Below, piece by piece: positions 1 through 7,197 of a DNA stretch of 31,270 bases. Below the pieces are notes generated by a model. It saw nothing but the letters and a program-made list of their open reading frames with translations. It was not told the DNA's origin and did not search any database. Numbering within the stretch: the stretch's first letter is position 1; each line of letters begins with the position of its first letter. Source of the DNA: Pararhodospirillum photometricum DSM 122 (lineage in GTDB: Bacteria; Pseudomonadota; Alphaproteobacteria; Rhodospirillales; Rhodospirillaceae); contig NC_017059.1 in NCBI RefSeq assembly GCF_000284415.1, positions 3,632,789 through 3,664,058 of the forward strand, read 5' to 3'. The position numbers and the translations under genes are program-made.

Positions 1-942
1 TTTTTTATAGAGATCGCCATTATTGTTCATACCTACTTTGAGTTTCTCAACAACAAATCCCTGGAAGAGCGACAGGCCGCTCTGAACCGGGTTGCGGACC
101 AGATCCAAGGCAGCGCCGTGGGGCTGACCGACCGGGTTTTGTCTCAGGCGGGAACCCTGGAAGGGGTGGCGCGTACCGTCTTGGCCGAAGCGGAAACCTC
201 GGCTCAGAAGGCGGCCGAGGTTGCGGCCGCCGCCCAGCAGGTGACGGGCAACGTCGAGGCCATCGCCGCCACCGCCGAGGAACTCTCCAGCTCGATTTTT
301 GAGATCAGCCGCCAAGTCGGCGAGGCGGCGGCGGTGTCGTCCCAGGCCGCCGCCGAAACCTCGCGCATCAATGCCATGGTCGAGCGGCTGGCCACCGCCG
401 CTGACAAGATCGGCGAGGTGGTACAGCTCATCAACGATATCGCGAGTCAGACCAATCTCCTGGCCCTTAATGCCACCATTGAGGCCGCCCGGGCCGGCGA
501 GACGGGCAAGGGCTTTGCCGTGGTGGCGGGGGAGGTGAAGCACCTTGCCAATCAAACCGCCAAGGCCACCGACGAAATCTCCGGCCAGATCTCGGCGGTC
601 CAGGAAGAGACTCGGCATACCGTCGAGGCCATCCGTGCCATCGGGACGGTGATCGAGCGGGTGTGCGACATTTCGTCGGGGATCGCCGGTGCGGTCGAGG
701 AACAAGGCAGCGCTACCCAGGAAATCGCCCGCAACGTTCAGCGCGCGGCCCAGGGCACCCGGCAGGTCTCGGATACCTTTGAGGCCATTACCAAGGCAGC
801 CCACAACAACGTCCGGGGGGCCGGTCAAGTCCTAGGGGGCGCCGGGGAAATCACTTCAACCACCAAGAGCATGTCCACCGAGGTCACCCGCCTTCTGGCC
901 GACCTGCGCCGCCGGGAGGACGCCCCCCGGAGTAAACCCTAG
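1..942 (+). CDS. Methyl-accepting chemotaxis protein, C-terminal part
   Basis: The frame is open from the first base, so the start and the sensory N-terminus lie to the left of the window. About 313 residues are visible. A short hydrophobic run at the left edge may be the end of a membrane segment. The rest is the long alpha-helical cytoplasmic signalling domain, rich in Ala, Glu and Gln. The hairpin tip reads [20 protein letters not shown], followed by [15 protein letters not shown], the conserved region that contacts CheA and CheW. Gln/Glu pairs suited to CheR/CheB methylation flank the tip. No CheR-binding pentapeptide is seen at the C-terminus. The ligand cannot be told from this part. 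The gene is followed by two terminator-like hairpins and has no operon partner in view. Confidence 0.95.
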   Translation, partial: FFIEIAIIVHTYFEFLNNKSLEERQAALNRVADQIQGSAVGLTDRVLSQAGTLEGVARTVLAEAETSAQKAAEVAAAAQQVTGNVEAIAATAEELSSSIFEISRQVGEAAAVSSQAAAETSRINAMVERLATAADKIGEVVQLINDIASQTNLLALNATIEAARAGETGKGFAVVAGEVKHLANQTAKATDEISGQISAVQEETRHTVEAIRAIGTVIERVCDISSGIAGAVEEQGSATQEIARNVQRAAQGTRQVSDTFEAITKAAHNNVRGAGQVLGGAGEITSTTKSMSTEVTRLLADLRRREDAPRSKP

Positions 943-948
943 CAAGCC

Positions 949-990
949 GAGGGGTCTGGGGAGGCAAGCCTCCCCAGCCTTGCCTTTTTT
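949..990 (+). terminator. Palindromic 3'-end repeat, copy 1, terminator orientation
   Basis: CTGGGGAGGC and GCCTCCCCAG form a near-perfect stem, followed by CCTTGCC and T6. It begins 7 nt after the chemoreceptor stop codon. It is the first of about eleven copies of a dispersed element in this window. In this orientation it reads as an intrinsic terminator for the chemoreceptor gene. Confidence 0.8.
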
Positions 991-1035
991 CCTTCCGGCT
1001 CTTCCCCGACCGGTGGTCGGGAAAACCGTCGTTCC

Positions 1036-1070
1036 GGGGCGCTCGGCCAAACAAGCCGCGCCCCTTTTTT
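1036..1070 (+). terminator. Second intrinsic terminator after the chemoreceptor gene
   Basis: GGGGCGC pairs with GCGCCCC, an inner GGC pairs with GCC, and a T6 run follows. A smaller hairpin (CCCGAC, loop, GTCGGG) lies at 1005-1021 just before it. Unlike the repeat at 949-990, this structure has no other copy in the window. From here to 1467 I see no gene; the stretch holds the likely promoter and leader of the acetate cluster. Confidence 0.7.
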
Positions 1071-1416
1071 ATTTCCCGAAATTCTCGCTTTCATGGTCCC
1101 TGCCGTTGCGTCACATCGTCTTACCCCTAAGGAAGTCGCGCTCATTTTTTGTTTCTTTGTTTCCGTAACGGCACTGCACAAAATCCGTTGAGAGTTTGAT
1201 TCTTTCGCCGTGTAATTTTGCCTTTTCTTTGAGGCGCTTGGCGGCATTTGGGTCCCGGGTCGCCCCGCAGAAAGGCGCCCTCCAGGGCAAAATTCCGCTG
1301 GTGTTTCCGCGCGCGTAAGGTATCGTCTGCACGCAACCCAGCTATGACGCTGGCACAAAATTTCGGGCATCGTAGAAGGGGCAACAAGCTCCCCGCGAGG
1401 CGCCCGGGGGAACGGA

Positions 1417-1453
1417 ACAGAGTCGGACAGCAAACCGTCCGACCGACCTCTGT
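1417..1453 (+). promoter_or_regulatory. Leader hairpin abutting the yjcH ribosome binding site
   Basis: ACAGAG-TCGGAC pairs with GTCCGA and CTCTGT around the loop AGCAAACC, with a five-base bulge on the 3' side. The 3' foot ends directly before the GGGAGG Shine-Dalgarno sequence at 1454-1459. A stable stem in this place could affect ribosome loading. No regulator or ligand class is recognised. Confidence 0.4.
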
Positions 1454-1467
1454 GGGAGGCTGTAAAA

Positions 1468-1842
1468 GTGTCTCGGACGATTTATGACCGGGTTCGGGCG
1501 AACCCAAAATTTCACGAGCTGATCGAGAAGCGCGGGCGCTTTGCCTGGATCCTCGCTGCCGTGATGCTGATCATTTACTACGGCTTCGTGATGGTCATCG
1601 CCTTCTGGCCCCAACTCCTGGGCCAGCCGCTGGGCGAGGGCTCCGTGACCACGGTGGGCATTCCCGTGGGCTTGGGGGTGATCGTGTCGGCCTTCCTGCT
1701 GACCGGGATCTATGTGTACCGAGCCAACGGCGAATTTGACGAGCCATCCCGCACGCACCCTGGCGGCCGTTACGACGGCCGCAGTTTCCCTCGCTCTGCC
1801 CACCGTGGCCTTCGCCGCCGGTTCGGTGGATGGGGCGGTTGA
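1468..1842 (+). CDS. yjcH: DUF485 (YjcH-like) inner-membrane protein; C-terminus appears altered
   Basis: The GTG start is 8 nt after GGGAGG. The protein has the DUF485 layout: a short basic N-terminus, a first membrane helix (about residues 27-50), a short loop and a second helix (about 70-93) ending in [14 protein letters not shown]485 proteins are made from the same operon as the acetate symporter ActP and are thought to assist it; their exact role is not settled. After GEFD (near 1740) the reading frame leaves family-like sequence and runs out of frame into the DNA encoding the ActP signal peptide, adding an Arg/Gly-rich tail that looks like read-through. The usual short charged C-terminus and a proper stop codon are missing. 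I infer a small deletion or assembly collapse at the yjcH/actP boundary. Confidence 0.8.
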   Translation: MSRTIYDRVRANPKFHELIEKRGRFAWILAAVMLIIYYGFVMVIAFWPQLLGQPLGEGSVTTVGIPVGLGVIVSAFLLTGIYVYRANGEFDEPSRTHPGGRYDGRSFPRSAHRGLRRRFGGWGG

Positions 1843-3418
1843 AAAGCAGTCGGTCAACGTCACGGCCATTGCCATGTTCGTGGCCTTCGTGGTGGCGACC
1901 CTGGGCATCACCTACTGGGCGGCGCGCCGCACCAAGTCGGCCAAGGACTTTTATGCGGCTGGCGGTGGCATCACCGGCTTCCAAAACGGCCTTGCCATTG
2001 CCGGTGACTATATGTCGGCGGCCTCCTTCCTGGGGATCGCCGGCTTGGTGTTTACCTCGGGTTTCGATGGCCTCATCTACTCCATCGGCTTCCTCGTGGG
2101 CTGGCCGGTCATCATGTTCCTGGTGGCCGAGCGCTTGCGCAACCTGGGCAAGTACACCTTCGCCGACGTGGCGTCGTTCCGCCTGGGGCAAGGGCCGATC
2201 CGCTCCATGTCGGCCTCGGGCACGCTGGTGGTGGTGATCTTGTACCTGATCGCCCAGATGGTCGGTGCGGGCAAGCTCATCCAGCTTCTGTTCGGCCTCG
2301 ACTATTCCATTGCCGTGGTCCTGGTCGGCGTCTTGATGGTCGCCTATGTGATGTTCGGCGGCATGCTCGCCACCACCTGGGTGCAGATCATCAAGGCCGT
2401 GCTGCTGCTTTCGGGCGCCACCTTCATGGCGATTATGGTCATGGTCCAGTTTGGCTTTTCGCTGGAAGGTCTGTTTGCCAAGGCCACCCAGGTCCACGCC
2501 AAGGGCCTTGCCCTGATGGAGCCGGGCGGCTTGGTCAAGGATCCGGTGGACGCCATTTCTCTGGGCATCGCCTTGATGTTTGGCACCGCCGGCCTGCCGC
2601 ATATCCTGATGCGCTTCTTCACCGTGGCCGACGCCAAGGCGGCGCGTAAGTCGGTGTTCTACGCCACCGGGTTTATCGGTTACTTCTACATCCTGACCTT
2701 CATCATCGGCTTTGGCGCCATCGTCATGGTGCTCAATGTTCCCGAGTTCATGGCGGCCGACGGCAAGGGCATCCAGGGCGGCTCCAACATGGCGGCCATC
2801 CATCTGGCGCACGCCGTGGGCGGCAACGTGTTCCTGGGCTTTATCTCGGCTGTCGCCTTCGCCACCATCTTGGCGGTGGTGTCGGGTCTGACCCTCTCGG
2901 GCGCCTCGGCGGTGTCGCATGACCTGTACGCCTCGGTGTTCCGCAAGGGCCGCGCCGCCGAGACCGACGAAATCCGCGTCTCCAAGATCACGACCTTGGT
3001 TCTGGGTGTGGTGGCGATTATCCTGGGCATTGCCTTCGAGAGCCAGAACATCGCCTTCATGGTCGGCCTCGCCTTCGCCATCGCCGCGTCGGCCAACTTC
3101 CCCGTGCTGATCTTGTCCATGTTCTGGAAGGGCCTCAGCACCCGGGGCGCGTTCTTTGGTGGGTTCGCCGGTCTTATCACCGCTACCGTGCTGGTGATCC
3201 TGGGCCCGCCGATCTGGAAGAGCGTGCTGGGCCACCCGGAAGCCCTCTTCCCGTACTCCAACCCGGCCATCTTCTCCATGCCGCTCGCCTTCCTGGTGGC
3301 TTGGGCTGTTTCGAAGATGGATACCTCGGATGAAGCCCGGGCCGAGGCGGTGGCCTTCGACGATCAGTATGTTCGTTCGCAGACGGGCTTGGGGGCCGAG
3401 CAGGCGTCTAGCCACTAA
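1736..3418 (+). CDS. actP: Cation/acetate symporter ActP (sodium:solute symporter family)
   Basis: This is a polytopic inner-membrane symporter of the SSS family that imports acetate and other short carboxylates with a cation. Diagnostic stretches are [18 protein letters not shown] after the first helix, [15 protein letters not shown], and [16 protein letters not shown] in the middle of the protein. The N-terminus reads as a cleavable signal ([15 protein letters not shown]), as in other ActP proteins. No normal start is visible. The first in-frame ATG (1712) lies inside yjcH, and the TTG chosen here (giving [12 protein letters not shown]) has no Shine-Dalgarno sequence. The likely original ATG-ACG-AGC start appears fused to the yjcH GAATTTGAC segment through a shared TGAC. 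The core is intact; whether it is translated depends on whether this junction is real. Confidence 0.88.
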   Translation: MTSHPARTLAAVTTAAVSLALPTVAFAAGSVDGAVEKQSVNVTAIAMFVAFVVATLGITYWAARRTKSAKDFYAAGGGITGFQNGLAIAGDYMSAASFLGIAGLVFTSGFDGLIYSIGFLVGWPVIMFLVAERLRNLGKYTFADVASFRLGQGPIRSMSASGTLVVVILYLIAQMVGAGKLIQLLFGLDYSIAVVLVGVLMVAYVMFGGMLATTWVQIIKAVLLLSGATFMAIMVMVQFGFSLEGLFAKATQVHAKGLALMEPGGLVKDPVDAISLGIALMFGTAGLPHILMRFFTVADAKAARKSVFYATGFIGYFYILTFIIGFGAIVMVLNVPEFMAADGKGIQGGSNMAAIHLAHAVGGNVFLGFISAVAFATILAVVSGLTLSGASAVSHDLYASVFRKGRAAETDEIRVSKITTLVLGVVAIILGIAFESQNIAFMVGLAFAIAASANFPVLILSMFWKGLSTRGAFFGGFAGLITATVLVILGPPIWKSVLGHPEALFPYSNPAIFSMPLAFLVAWAVSKMDTSDEARAEAVAFDDQYVRSQTGLGAEQASSH

Positions 3419-3430
3419 GTCAAGAGAAGG

Positions 3431-3466
3431 AAGGCTGGGGAGGCGGGGGCCTCCCCAGACCCCTCC
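3431..3466 (-). repeat. Palindromic 3'-end repeat, copy 2, reverse orientation
   Basis: CTGGGGAGGC, loop GGGG, GCCTCCCCAG, then ACCCCTCC. It starts 13 nt after the actP stop codon but points the other way from copy 1, so no T run follows it on the plus strand and it should not end actP transcription. The adjoining CTCCA-CTCC-TGGAG (3463-3476) forms a small hairpin that overlaps the Shine-Dalgarno sequence of the next gene. Confidence 0.8.
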
Positions 3467-3486
3467 ACTCCTGGAGAGGTGCGATC

Positions 3487-5295
3487 ATGGGGACGTTTGA
3501 TTTTGGGGGGCCTCCCTTTGACGCTTTGACGCCGAGCGAGCGTGACAAGCTGCAAGGCGGGGTGGATATCGCCTATTTTAAGCAAGGCGAGCGTCTCACC
3601 GGGCCGGATCGGCCGGGTGAGGCGCTTTTTGTTATTTTGAAGGGCTTGGTGGCCGAACGGGACGGTGATGATTTGCTGACCGTCCACGGGGCCGGCGACT
3701 GCGTGGGGGCCATGGCCTTGTTGCATGGTGCGCCGCCCCACGTGTCCGAGGCCCAGGAAGAGACCATTGCCCACGTTTTGCCGCGTCAACTCGTGCTTGA
3801 TCTGTGCCGGGCCAATCCCCGGTTTGAGCGCTTTTTTGCCACGTCGCTGGGCGATCGTCTGGCGGCCCATGCTCAGACCCAGCAGGTGCGGGGCATGGCC
3901 GGGTTCATGGTGGCCCGGGTGCAGGAGGCCTACTTGCATCCCCCCTTGACCGTTCCGGCCAGCACGTCGTTGCGCTCCGCCGCGGTGCTGATGAAGGAGC
4001 ACCGGGCGACCAGCTTGCTGGTCGAGGCCGAGGACGGCCGGCTGGGGGTGTTATCGGGTTCGGACTTGCGCGACGCCGTGTTTATCCGCGACTTGGCCCC
4101 CACGGCGCCGGTCGGCGTGTGCGCCACGTTTCGCACGGTGTTTGTCGAGGCCGACGATTTCTTGTTTTCGGCCCAGATTCTCATGACCCGCCACGGCATT
4201 CGCCGCCTGCCGGTGCGCCGCGACGGCAAGATCATTGGCGTGCTCGAAATGATCGACCTCTTGGGGCATATGTCGAGCCACGCCCATCTGGTGGCCCAGC
4301 GCGTCGACCGGGCCCAGTCGATTGACGATCTGGCCGGGGCGGCCCGGGCCCTGGAGCCCCTGGTGCAAGGGATGAACGGCTCGGGCGTGCCCGTGCGCGA
4401 CGTGGCCCGTCTGGTGTCCGACCTGTCGCGCAAGCTGCAAACCAAACTGTTTGCCCTGCTGGTCGCCGAGACGGCGCCCGATCTGGCCGAAGGTATGAGT
4501 TGTCTGGTGGTCATGGGGTCGGAGGGCCGGGGCGAGCAACTCACCAAAACCGACCAAGACAACGCCTTGATTCTGCGCGACGGAGGGGACCCCGTTGCCG
4601 TGCGCGGCCTGTGCCAGCGCTTTACCGAGGCCATGGTCAGCTTTGGCTATCCCCTGTGTCCCGGGGCCATGATGGTGTCCAACCCGGCCTGGACCCAAGA
4701 CGAGACGGCCTTTCGCCATGATCTCCTCGGGTGGATCACCCAGCCCAGCGAAACCGGCTTTCTCAACCTTGCCGCTTTTTTGGATGCCGAGGCGGTGGCC
4801 GGTGACGTGAACTTGTTGGCGGGTCTCAAGAACGAGGTGTTCGAGCGGCTGCGCGGGAACAATGCCTTTCTCAGCCTGTTTGCCCGCCCTGTTCTGGCGT
4901 TTGATACGCCCATTGGCTTTTTTCACCAGTTGGTGGTCGATCGTTCGGAGGCGGGCGGCGGGCTGGATGTCAAGAAAGGGGGGATTTTCCCGGTCGTTCA
5001 TGGGGTGCGGGCCCTGGCACTGGAATACGGGGTGACGGAAACCAACACCTTCGACCGCATCAAGGCCCTGAACGCCTTGGGGCGGCTGGAAGACACGGTG
5101 GCCGCCGATCTCGGCGAGGCGCTCCAGGCCTTGATGACCCTGCGCTTGGCGCGGGCCGGCCGCGAGGGCGCCGACACCCGCATTGAGGCCGGCGCTCTGA
5201 GCAAGGCCCAGCATGACGCCCTGCGCGATGCCTTGCTGGTGGTGAAGCGGTTCAAGGCGTTGTTGTCTCATCATTTCCACTTGGGGGCGTTCTGA
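3487..5295 (+). CDS. Cyclic-nucleotide-binding / CBS / DUF294 nucleotidyltransferase-like protein
   Basis: This is a cytoplasmic multidomain signalling protein of 602 residues. Residues about 10-115 look like a cNMP-binding fold. Residues about 155-275 are a CBS pair (the second ends in IRRLPVRRDGKIIGVLEMIDL). Residues about 300-440 are the DUF294 nucleotidyltransferase-like domain, with GSEGRGEQLTKTDQDNALI matching the GlnD-type active-site loop including its TDQD acids. The remainder is the DUF294 C-terminal domain. The start follows GGAGAGG by 7 nt. Proteins of this type commonly sit next to actP and a DnaQ-like exonuclease, as here, and probably link nucleotide or energy state to acetate uptake. 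That role and any transferase substrate are inference. The next gene starts one base after the stop, so the two are co-translated. Confidence 0.9.
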   Translation: MGTFDFGGPPFDALTPSERDKLQGGVDIAYFKQGERLTGPDRPGEALFVILKGLVAERDGDDLLTVHGAGDCVGAMALLHGAPPHVSEAQEETIAHVLPRQLVLDLCRANPRFERFFATSLGDRLAAHAQTQQVRGMAGFMVARVQEAYLHPPLTVPASTSLRSAAVLMKEHRATSLLVEAEDGRLGVLSGSDLRDAVFIRDLAPTAPVGVCATFRTVFVEADDFLFSAQILMTRHGIRRLPVRRDGKIIGVLEMIDLLGHMSSHAHLVAQRVDRAQSIDDLAGAARALEPLVQGMNGSGVPVRDVARLVSDLSRKLQTKLFALLVAETAPDLAEGMSCLVVMGSEGRGEQLTKTDQDNALILRDGGDPVAVRGLCQRFTEAMVSFGYPLCPGAMMVSNPAWTQDETAFRHDLLGWITQPSETGFLNLAAFLDAEAVAGDVNLLAGLKNEVFERLRGNNAFLSLFARPVLAFDTPIGFFHQLVVDRSEAGGGLDVKKGGIFPVVHGVRALALEYGVTETNTFDRIKALNALGRLEDTVAADLGEALQALMTLRLARAGREGADTRIEAGALSKAQHDALRDALLVVKRFKALLSHHFHLGAF

Positions 5296-5296
5296 G

Positions 5297-5923
5297 ATGC
5301 TTCAGCGCCTTCGCCGGGCGCTCGCGCGGCGCCGCCTCAAGGATCCGGCCTTCGCCTTTCTTTTCGACCCGCCGCCCCCCGACGAGGTGGTGTGCGTCGA
5401 TTGCGAGACCACCGGGCTCAACCGCCGCACCGATGACATTATCACCTTGGCGGCGGTACGGGTGCGCGGTAACCGGATCCTGGCCAGCCAGAAGCTTGAC
5501 CTTGTGGTCAAGCCCAGCCGTCCCATTGACCGCGACGCCGTGCGGATTCATTTGCTGCGCGAGGTGGATGTGGAGCGGGGCGTGGCGCCGCGTGAGGCGG
5601 TCGAGCGCTTCTTACGCTTTGCCGGATCCCGGCCCTTGGTCGGCTATTATCTCGAGTTTGATGTGGCCCTGATCGAGCGGCAGACGCGCCCCTGGCTGGG
5701 GATCGGCCTGCCCAACCCGCGTCTCGAACTCTCCGAGATGTTCTATGACTGGCGTACCCGAGGGCGCGATGGCCTGTATACGGGCAATGTGGATTTACGC
5801 TTTGCGACGATTTTGCAGACCCTTGATCTGCCTACCTTTCGTACCCACGATGCCTTTCAAGACACGGTCATGGCCGGGATGATTTACCTGAAGCTCAAGG
5901 CGTTGGAGGCGGCGGGCAGGTGA
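5297..5923 (+). CDS. DnaQ-like 3'-5' exonuclease (DEDDh family)
   Basis: This is a 208-residue single-domain exonuclease of the DnaQ/PolC-epsilon type. Exo I is VCVDCETTGL with D35 and E37. Exo II is VGYYLEFDVALIER with D122. Exo III is HDAFQD with H184 and D189, which fits HxAxxD and places it in the DEDDh subgroup. All four acidic metal ligands and the general-base histidine are present, so it should be active on single-stranded DNA or RNA ends. No polymerase module is attached. It begins one base after the DUF294 stop codon, so the two are one transcription and translation unit. Such pairs often accompany actP; the reason is unknown, and a job in DNA proofreading should not be assumed. Confidence 0.92.
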   Translation: MLQRLRRALARRRLKDPAFAFLFDPPPPDEVVCVDCETTGLNRRTDDIITLAAVRVRGNRILASQKLDLVVKPSRPIDRDAVRIHLLREVDVERGVAPREAVERFLRFAGSRPLVGYYLEFDVALIERQTRPWLGIGLPNPRLELSEMFYDWRTRGRDGLYTGNVDLRFATILQTLDLPTFRTHDAFQDTVMAGMIYLKLKALEAAGR

Positions 5924-5941
5924 ACGGGGCCTGAAGGGACA

Positions 5942-5981
5942 GGGGCTGAGGAGGTCGCCTCCAGAGCCGTTTCTTTGGCTT
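5942..5981 (+). terminator. Weak terminator-like hairpin, degenerate relative of the repeat
   Basis: GGGGCTGAGGAGG-TCG-CCTCCAGAGCC is followed by a T-rich stretch (TTTCTTTGG). It sits about 20 bp after the exonuclease stop codon, the same place as the dispersed repeat, and looks like a decayed copy of it. The stem has mismatches. Confidence 0.4.
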
Positions 5982-6074
5982 TGCGTGTCCTTTTGGCGGA
6001 ATGTTAACAGCATCGGCGTAGGCAGGAGGGATGTCGGCCCCCGCACCGGGCCGCCCAGCAACTGGAGCCCGCCG

Positions 6075-6627
6075 ATGACCCTTTATCTTTTACGTTTTGG
6101 GGACCTTGGCTTCCATCGGGGTGACCGTTGGAGGGATCGTTTGGGGGGGCTCGGGCGAAGGGCTCTGGATGATTTTGGCCGTGGTCTTGGTCTTGGGGCC
6201 TCTGGTGGCCCATGGCCTTTGGCTGTGGGGGCGCCGCCAGCCCGCCCGTGAGGTTCGGGAGCCGGAACCGGTGGGGGACGAGGAGGCGCCGGCTTTGTTG
6301 GGCCGGGGAGAGCGTCCGTTTGCTTTTGCCAGTCTTCAAGAGGCCCGGCGTGCCCAGTGCCGGTTGCCGGCGGGCACGGGCGTCCTCTATTGCGATGGCT
6401 TCCATTTTCTGACCGAAGGGCGGGTGAGGGACCGCGACCGCGCGCGGACCTATATCCGCCGGGTTTATGCCCTGCGCCCCGGGGACGAGGGGCGGCCGCT
6501 GCTGCTCGTGGGGGGGCAGGCCGGACTGGAGGCGTCGCCCACCCGGTTGGCATGGCGTTCGCATACCCCTGACCCCGCATCGGTGGCGACCGCCCGGTCG
6601 CGTGCCGTGGCGTCGTTGGGAGTGTAA
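6075..6627 (+). CDS. Unrecognised membrane-anchored protein, frameshifted near its start
   Basis: I do not recognise a family. The ATG at 6075 follows GGAG by 7 nt and begins MTLYLLRFG. The rest of a sensible protein lies in another frame, starting TLASIGVTVGGIVWGG. Removing one G from the GGGG run near 6099-6102 joins them into one hydrophobic N-terminus: an anchor to about residue 45 ending LVAHGLWLWG, then a basic, proline-containing linker and a soluble domain of about 120 residues. Without the repair, the only start for the main frame is a TTG at 6097 with no Shine-Dalgarno sequence. The predicted form is a single-pass or signal-anchored protein with its C-terminal domain in the cytoplasm or periplasm. 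The downstream gene follows after 21 nt. Confidence 0.6.
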
Positions 6628-6648
6628 AGGCCGTTGGGAGTATAAGGC
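6614..6648 (+). repeat. Tandem duplication across a stop codon and ribosome binding site
   Basis: CGTTGGGAGTGTAAAGGC is followed at once by CGTTGGGAGTATAAGGC. The first copy contains the TAA that ends the upstream gene. The second provides the GGGAG ribosome binding site for the gene starting at 6649. It is a recent-looking 17-18 bp tandem duplication at a gene junction. Confidence 0.75.
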
Positions 6649-7032
6649 ATGAGTGACGCCACGACCGATCCGGTACTGCGCGAAGCCCTGGAGCATTTGT
6701 CCCGCGCTGGGACCTGGGAAGAACTGCGCGCTGATCTGGATCGCCAGGGGATCTTGCAGGCTCTGGGCTCGGAGGGGCGTCAAGCCCTGGGACTCGCGTG
6801 GGAGCACCGCGAGGTGACGTCCCTCGACGACGGAGCCCTGGCGGCGGACCTGTGCCATTGGGCGCAAGGGGGGGATCGTCGAAACCATCCCCGAGGCTTT
6901 CAAGCGCCCCGTCCGGCGGTCTTGGTGGCGGAGGCTGCCCGTCGAGGATGGTTTACTCGCCGGTTACCCGGGGGGCGATGTGTGGTCAATCCACCGGGCT
7001 CGCCGCCTCTGGTCGTAGGGGTGGCGTTGTGA
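6649..7032 (+). CDS. Small protein of unknown function, probably frameshifted at a G7 run
   Basis: I do not recognise a family. The first 75 residues (MSDATTDPVLREALEHL...) are acidic, helical-looking and in a well-formed codon frame. At the G7 run 6868-6874 the good codon pattern moves to another frame. If one G is dropped, the protein continues AQGGIVETIPEAFKRPVRRS to a TAG at 7016-7018 with mostly G or C at third positions. The frame as given has a Pro/Arg/Gly-rich tail with a clearly lower share of G or C at third positions. I therefore think the natural product is about 122 residues ending at 7018. It probably forms a two-gene unit with the preceding membrane protein. Confidence 0.55.
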   Translation: MSDATTDPVLREALEHLSRAGTWEELRADLDRQGILQALGSEGRQALGLAWEHREVTSLDDGALAADLCHWAQGGDRRNHPRGFQAPRPAVLVAEAARRGWFTRRLPGGRCVVNPPGSPPLVVGVAL

Positions 7033-7167
7033 GGCACAGGGAAAGGGAAGCCTCGACGCGAGACAGCTTCGATGGCATACCGTCTAGGATAGTCTATCTA
7101 AATAAAGGCCGGCGCAGAGGGAACTTCACGGCGTCTTGAGAAGTGGCGCGCGGTATCAAGGGGGATG

Positions 7168-7197
7168 TGCGACAGTGAGACGTGCGACAGTGAAACG
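7168..7197 (+). repeat. 15-bp tandem duplication at the tolC-like start
   Basis: GTGCGACAGTGAGAC is followed directly by GTGCGACAGTGAAAC. It is in frame and gives the repeated residues ATVRR/ATVKR. It supplies two alternative GTG start codons (7175 and 7190), of which the first has the better ribosome binding site spacing. Confidence 0.75.

Noticed and set aside
1351..1366. TGGCAC upstream of yjcH as a sigma-54 promoter
   Set aside because: The -12 element reads TTCGG, so the invariant GC is missing at the right spacing.
1595..3415. A 606-codon frame antisense to actP, and similar long His/Gln-rich frames antisense to the DUF294 gene, yejF, yejB and the aminotransferase
   Set aside because: All are low-complexity shadows of a GC-rich gene on the other strand.
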